Origin: Streptomyces liliifuscus
GTDB lineage: Bacteria > Actinomycetota > Actinomycetes > Streptomycetales > Streptomycetaceae
NCBI RefSeq assembly: GCF_016598615.1
Contig: NZ_CP066831.1
Coordinates: 9,982,001-10,046,000 of the forward strand
DNA length: 64,000 nt
Direction: 5' to 3'
The notes under the pieces: generated by a model
Databases searched by the model: none
What the model was told of the DNA's origin: nothing
Seen by the model: only the letters and a program-made list of their open reading frames with translations
Shown here: positions 60,426 to 64,000 of the stretch, piece by piece
How positions within the stretch are numbered: position 1 is the first letter of the stretch
Layout of the letters: each line of letters opens with the position of its first letter
Translations under genes and position numbers: made by a program

Positions 60426-61360
60426 CAGGTCCTCCTGGGGTCGAACGAGGAGACGGCGGCAAGTTCCTCCAGCAGCTCGCGCTCCCGGTCGCTCAGCCGG
60501 GGCGGCACCATGATCCGCAGCTCCGTGTACAGGTCTCCGTTCGCACCGCGCGGGCCCGGCATGCCCTCGCCGCGCAGCCGCAGGCGCCGTCCGCTGGAGG
60601 ACCCGGCGGGCACGGTCACCTTCGCCGTGTCACCGCTCGGCGTGCGCACCGGCACGGTCGCTCCCAGCGCCGCCTCCCACGGGGTGACCGGAAGCCGCAC
60701 GTGGACGTCCCGGCCGTCGAGGCGGAACTCGGGGTGCGGCTGGATCCGCACCCTCAGGTACAGGTCCCCGGCGGGAGCGTCGTCGCCGCTCCCACGCCCG
60801 CCCTCCCCGGCGAGCCGGATGCGCTGACCGTCGGTGGTGCCGGGCGGCACGTCGACCTGATAGCGCCGCTGCCCGGACGGCCCGGCGAGGGTGACCGAAC
60901 GGCGGCCGCCCCGATAGGCCTCCTCGACGGTGAGCGGCAGTTCGGCCTCCTGGTCGGCGCCGGGCACACGCATCCGCCCGGCGCCGCCGAACAGCGAGCC
61001 GAACAGGTCCTCGACGTCGACCCCCTCGCCCTCGAAGCCTGCCGTGGAGTACCGCACCCGGGGACCGCCGCCGGTGGTCCAACGGGAGCCGCTGCCGGCT
61101 CCAGCGCCGGCGGCCACGCGCTCCTCCCAGTCCTCCGGGACCTGCCGGAAGTCCTCGCCGAAGCGGTCGTACCGGGCTCGCTGCTCCGGATCGGACAGGA
61201 CGCTGAAGGCCTCGTTGACCTCCTTGAACCGCTCCTCCGCCTGGGGGTCCTTGTTGACGTCGGGGTGGTACTTGCGGGCCAGGGTGCGATAGGCCCGCTG
61301 GATCTCGTCCCGGTCGGCGGTGCGCGAAACACCGAGCACCTCGTAGAAGTCGCGTGCCAT
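60425..61360 (-). CDS. cbpA: DnaJ-family co-chaperone without zinc finger (CbpA type)
   Basis: J-domain co-chaperone of DnaK, 311 aa. J-domain at 1-70 with LARKYHPDVNKD (HPD motif), a Gly-rich linker (about 75-115, ending DLFGSLFGGAG), and C-terminal domains I and II (TVEEAYRGGRRSVTLAGPSG, LPVTPWEAALGATVPVRTPS). The four-CxxCxGxG zinc region is absent, as in CbpA. It starts 6 bp after grpE and touches the cbpM-like gene. A gene symbol of dnaJ is equally usable. Confidence 0.9.
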   Translation of the reverse strand: MARDFYEVLGVSRTADRDEIQRAYRTLARKYHPDVNKDPQAEERFKEVNEAFSVLSDPEQRARYDRFGEDFRQVPEDWEERVAAGAGAGSGSRWTTGGGPRVRYSTAGFEGEGVDVEDLFGSLFGGAGRMRVPGADQEAELPLTVEEAYRGGRRSVTLAGPSGQRRYQVDVPPGTTDGQRIRLAGEGGRGSGDDAPAGDLYLRVRIQPHPEFRLDGRDVHVRLPVTPWEAALGATVPVRTPSGDTAKVTVPAGSSSGRRLRLRGEGMPGPRGANGDLYTELRIMVPPRLSDRERELLEELAAVSSFDPRRT

Positions 61361-61366
61361 GGCCGC

Positions 61367-61951
61367 TCACTCCCGCTTGGCGACGGTCACGGCGGCAGGC
61401 CGCAGCTGCCGCTCGGCCTGCCCGTAGCCGGGTCGTAGCACCTGGACCACGGTGTTCGGTTCGGCGTCGGGATCCTGGACCACGCCGACCACCTCGTGCC
61501 GGGCCGGGTCGAACGGCACGCCGCTCTCCGCGTGGCGCGGGTAGCCCAGCCGCTCCAGGACGTTCACGGCCTGGTCGCGCACGGCCCGGACTCCTTCGAC
61601 GATCGCATCGGGGTCGGCGGTCGCGTGGCCCAGGGCAAGTTCCAGGTTGTCGATGACGGGCAGGAAGGCCGCAGCCGTACGGGCGCGTTCGGCCGCTGTT
61701 TCCCGCTCCAGCTCCCTGGCGTGGCGTTTGCGCAGGTTGTCGAGGTCGGCCAGGGCGCGGCGCCAGCGGTCCTCGGCCTCTCGCAGCGCGACGGCGTGTT
61801 CGTCGTCAGGTGCGGCGGTGCCGGTTGCGGCGTCGGCCCCCGGCTCGGCTTCCTCGGTCGGCGGTCCAGGCTGCGTGAGGTCCCCGCGCGGCGGTTGTAC
61901 GGCGCCTTCCGGCGGCGGGTCGGGCTCTCGGCCCTGGGGTGGGATGGGCAT
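61367..61951 (-). CDS. grpE: Nucleotide-exchange factor GrpE
   Basis: Releases ADP from DnaK; 194 aa. A Pro/Glu-rich N-terminus precedes a coiled coil (about 55-105, LREAEDRWRRALADLDNLRK) and the GrpE head with FLPVIDNLELALGHA, VEGVRAVRDQAVNVLERLGY and FDPARHEVVGVV. I chose ATG at 61951 because GAGGTGG lies 6-7 nt before it; GTG at 61960 is possible. It lies 10 bp after the dnaK stop. Confidence 0.9.
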   Translation of the reverse strand: MPIPPQGREPDPPPEGAVQPPRGDLTQPGPPTEEAEPGADAATGTAAPDDEHAVALREAEDRWRRALADLDNLRKRHARELERETAAERARTAAAFLPVIDNLELALGHATADPDAIVEGVRAVRDQAVNVLERLGYPRHAESGVPFDPARHEVVGVVQDPDAEPNTVVQVLRPGYGQAERQLRPAAVTVAKRE

Positions 61952-61961
61952 GGCGGCCACC

Positions 61962-63878
61962 TCAGCCCTTGTCGAACTCGGCGTCGATCACATCGTCGTC
62001 GCCCCCGGGGCCGCCCGGCGCGGCGCCGCCGGTACCGGATCCGTCCGGTGAGCCGGAGCCTGCCGGACCGCCCGCGGCGGATCCGGCCTGGTGGGCCGCG
62101 AGCGCCGCGAAGACCTGCTGGAGTTCGGAAGTCAGCGGCCGGACCTTGTCCACCCCGGCCTCGTTCTTGACCGCCTCGCGGGCCTCGGCCACCAGCATCT
62201 CGGCGCGGGCCTTCTCATGTGCGGGCGCGGCGTCGCCGAGCTCGCCGAGGTGCTTCTCGACCTGGTAGGCGATGGCGTCCAGTTCGTTGCGGGCGTCGAC
62301 CGCCTCGCGCAGGGCCTGGTCCTGGTCGCGGTTGCTGTCGGCCTCCTGGACCATCCGCTCGACCTCGCCGCGGTCGAGGTTGGAGCTCTCGCTGATGGTG
62401 ATGCTCTGCTCCTTGCCGGTGTCCTTGTCCCTCGCGGTGACGTGGAGGATGCCGTTGGCGTCGACGTCGAAGGTGACCTCGACCTGCGCCTCGCCGCGCG
62501 GCGCGGGGCGGATGTCGGTGAGCTGGAAGCGACCCAGGACCCGGTTGTCGGCGGCGCTCTCCCGCTCCCCCTGCAGGACGACGACATCGACGGCGGGCTG
62601 GTTGTCCTCGGCGGTGGAGAAGGTCTCGGTGCGGCGCACCGGGATGGTGGTGTTCCGTTCGATGATCTTCGTCATCACGCCACCGCGTGTCTCCACGCCC
62701 AGCGACAGCGGGGTGACATCGAGCAGCAGGACATCCTTGACCTCGCCCTTGAGGACCCCGGCCTGGATCGCGGCGCCCATCGCCACGACCTCGTCGGGGT
62801 TGACGCTCATGTTGGGGTCCTTGCCGCCGGTCAGCCTCCGCACCAGCGCCTGGACGGCGGGGATGCGGGTGGAGCCGCCGACGAGGATGACCTCGTCGAT
62901 GTCGTTGTCGCTGACCTTGGCGTCGTCCATGGCCTGCCGCACCGGGCCGAGGCAGCGCTCCACCAGGTCGCCGGTGATCTGCTCGAACGTGGACCGCATG
63001 ATCGTCGTGGTCAGGTGCTTGGGCCCGTCGGCGTCGGCCGTGATGAACGGCAGGCTGACCTGTGTCTGGGTCACCGAGCTGAGCTCCGTCTTGGCCTTCT
63101 CGGAGGCCTCGAAAAGGCGTTGCAGCGCCTGCGGGTCCTTGCGCAGGTCGATGCCGTTCTCCTTCTGGAAGCCGTCGGCGAGCTGGTCGACCAGCCGGCG
63201 GTCGAAGTCGTCGCCGCCCAGATGGCTGTCGCCCGCCGTGGACCGCACCTCCACCACGCCGTCGCCGACGTCGAGGATGCTGACGTCGAAGGTGCCGCCG
63301 CCCAGGTCGAAGACGAGCACGGTCTCGTGCTCCTTCTTGTCCATCCCGTAGGCGAGAGCGGCCGCGGTCGGCTCGTTGATGATCCGCAGCACTTCCAGGC
63401 CGGCGATCCGTCCGGCGTCCTTGGTGGCGGTGCGCTGGGCGTCGTTGAAGTAGGCGGGCACCGTGATGACCGCCTCCGTGACCCGCTCGCCCAGTTGCTT
63501 GGAGGCGTCGTCGGCGAGCTTGCGCAGCACCTGCGCGCTGATCTCCTCGGGCGCGTAGAGCTTGTCGCGCACCTCGAAGCGGGCGGCTCCGCCGTCTCCC
63601 TCGACCACGTCGTACGCGACGGCCTTGGCCTCTTCGGAGATCTCGTCGAAGTGGCGGCCGATGAACCGCTTGGCCGAGTAGATGGTGCCCTTGGGGTTGA
63701 GAATCGCCTGGCGTCGGGCCAGCTGGCCCACCAGGCGCTCGCCGGTGTCGGTGAAGGCCACCACGGACGGCGTCGTCCGGTTGCCCTCGCTGTTGGGCAC
63801 GACCGTCGGCTCGCCGCCCTCCCAGACGGCGATCACCGAGTTCGTGGTGCCCAGGTCGATGCCTACTGCCTTGGCCAT
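61962..63878 (-). CDS. dnaK: Hsp70 chaperone DnaK (probably a second, DnaK2-type copy)
   Basis: Hsp70, 638 aa, full length. The ATPase domain has GIDLGTTNSVIAVWEGGEPT, VITVPAYFNDAQRTATKDAG, VFDLGGGTFDVSILDVGDGV and VILVGGSTRIPAVQALVRRL; the substrate domain has DVTPLSLGVETRGGVMTKII, and the C-terminus ends in an acidic DDDVIDAEFDKG. ATG at 63878 follows AAGGAG. First gene of the operon through to the cNMP flavoprotein. No HspR-type CTTGAGT inverted repeat lies in the 120 bp upstream within the window, unlike the main Streptomyces dnaK operon, so this is likely the alternative set. Confidence 0.93.
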   Translation of the reverse strand: MAKAVGIDLGTTNSVIAVWEGGEPTVVPNSEGNRTTPSVVAFTDTGERLVGQLARRQAILNPKGTIYSAKRFIGRHFDEISEEAKAVAYDVVEGDGGAARFEVRDKLYAPEEISAQVLRKLADDASKQLGERVTEAVITVPAYFNDAQRTATKDAGRIAGLEVLRIINEPTAAALAYGMDKKEHETVLVFDLGGGTFDVSILDVGDGVVEVRSTAGDSHLGGDDFDRRLVDQLADGFQKENGIDLRKDPQALQRLFEASEKAKTELSSVTQTQVSLPFITADADGPKHLTTTIMRSTFEQITGDLVERCLGPVRQAMDDAKVSDNDIDEVILVGGSTRIPAVQALVRRLTGGKDPNMSVNPDEVVAMGAAIQAGVLKGEVKDVLLLDVTPLSLGVETRGGVMTKIIERNTTIPVRRTETFSTAEDNQPAVDVVVLQGERESAADNRVLGRFQLTDIRPAPRGEAQVEVTFDVDANGILHVTARDKDTGKEQSITISESSNLDRGEVERMVQEADSNRDQDQALREAVDARNELDAIAYQVEKHLGELGDAAPAHEKARAEMLVAEAREAVKNEAGVDKVRPLTSELQQVFAALAAHQAGSAAGGPAGSGSPDGSGTGGAAPGGPGGDDDVIDAEFDKG

Positions 63879-64000
63879 GAGGAACTCCTTCCGCGACGGG
63901 CGGTCCCCGTTCGCCCTCGGAGCCGCGCCCGGTCTTCCGTACTCGCTCAGATGACGGCGGGACCGCCCTGCAGGCGGCTGCTCTTCCAAGCCCCGCTGCT
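63879..64000 (-). promoter_or_regulatory. Upstream region of the dnaK operon (partial)
   Basis: 122 bp to the window edge, expected to hold the operon promoter. No HAIR or CIRCE element is visible; only the AAGGAG ribosome site before dnaK can be named. Confidence 0.35.

Noticed and set aside
63879..64000. Search for a HAIR (CTTGAGT/ACTCAAG) or CIRCE element upstream of dnaK
   Set aside because: Neither is present in the part of the upstream region inside the window.

Overview
The window looks like chromosomal DNA of a Streptomyces species or a close actinobacterial relative. It is very GC-rich, many starts are GTG, genes overlap by 1-4 bp, and the families are typical of the genus (GH75 chitosanase, DhaKLM, ECF SigK/RskA, lasso peptide locus, P-domain thermolysin, CbpM/ClpB chaperone operon). 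No tRNA, rRNA or CRISPR array was seen.

Layout. 1-600: end of a secreted chitosanase. 600-4000: dhaKLM (minus) and a divergent RpiR regulator. 4000-9450: minus-strand catabolic operon Fae-like enzyme > enolase-superfamily dehydratase > aldehyde dehydrogenase > HIBADH-type reductase > Fe-alcohol dehydrogenase, with a divergent IclR regulator. It is followed by a second aldehyde dehydrogenase, an MFS sugar-type transporter and an aminotransferase. 15-16 kb: a proline/serine-rich membrane-anchored protein. 16.5-25.3 kb: a SigK locus with a fasciclin lipoprotein, a five-gene lipid-modification operon (FAD oxidoreductase, DUF1365, two Cfa-type methyltransferases, DUF1295) and convergent rskA-sigK. 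This is the gene set of the Mycobacterium tuberculosis sigK/rskA/ufaA1 region plus its MPT70/MPT83 fasciclin targets. One promoter pattern, CAATCC-N16-CGGATT, lies upstream of all three transcription units.

25.5-32.2 kb: a large one-TM protein; remnants of Mg-transport genes (CorA, MgtC) around an ArsR regulator; an RsbQ/RsbP-like energy-stress pair with a STAS antagonist; and a CopZ chaperone beside a decayed copper-storage gene. 32.2-34.2 kb: Kup potassium transporter. 34.5-39.4 kb: a lasso peptide cluster (45-aa precursor, macrocyclase, RRE protein, B2 protease, convergent ABC exporter). Its predicted core has Gly1 and Glu9, which would give a 9-residue macrolactam ring. 39.5-44.5 kb: DHA2 efflux pump, small P-loop kinase, SRPBCC protein, aldo/keto reductase and LysR. 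44.9-52.6 kb: secreted M4 protease, acetate kinase, FUSC membrane protein and a tail-anchored hypothetical. 53-54.6 kb: IS256 remnant and AraC regulator.

54.9-63.9 kb: a tightly packed stress operon read dnaK > grpE > cbpA/dnaJ > cbpM > clpB > trxC > UBP zinc finger > cNMP-binding flavoprotein, followed by a severely truncated hsp20 remnant. Several loci (hsp20, CorA, MgtC, copper-storage, LuxR, an HTH gene, a transposase and a possible molybdopterin oxidoreductase) are decayed, so intergenic stretches here often hold gene debris.
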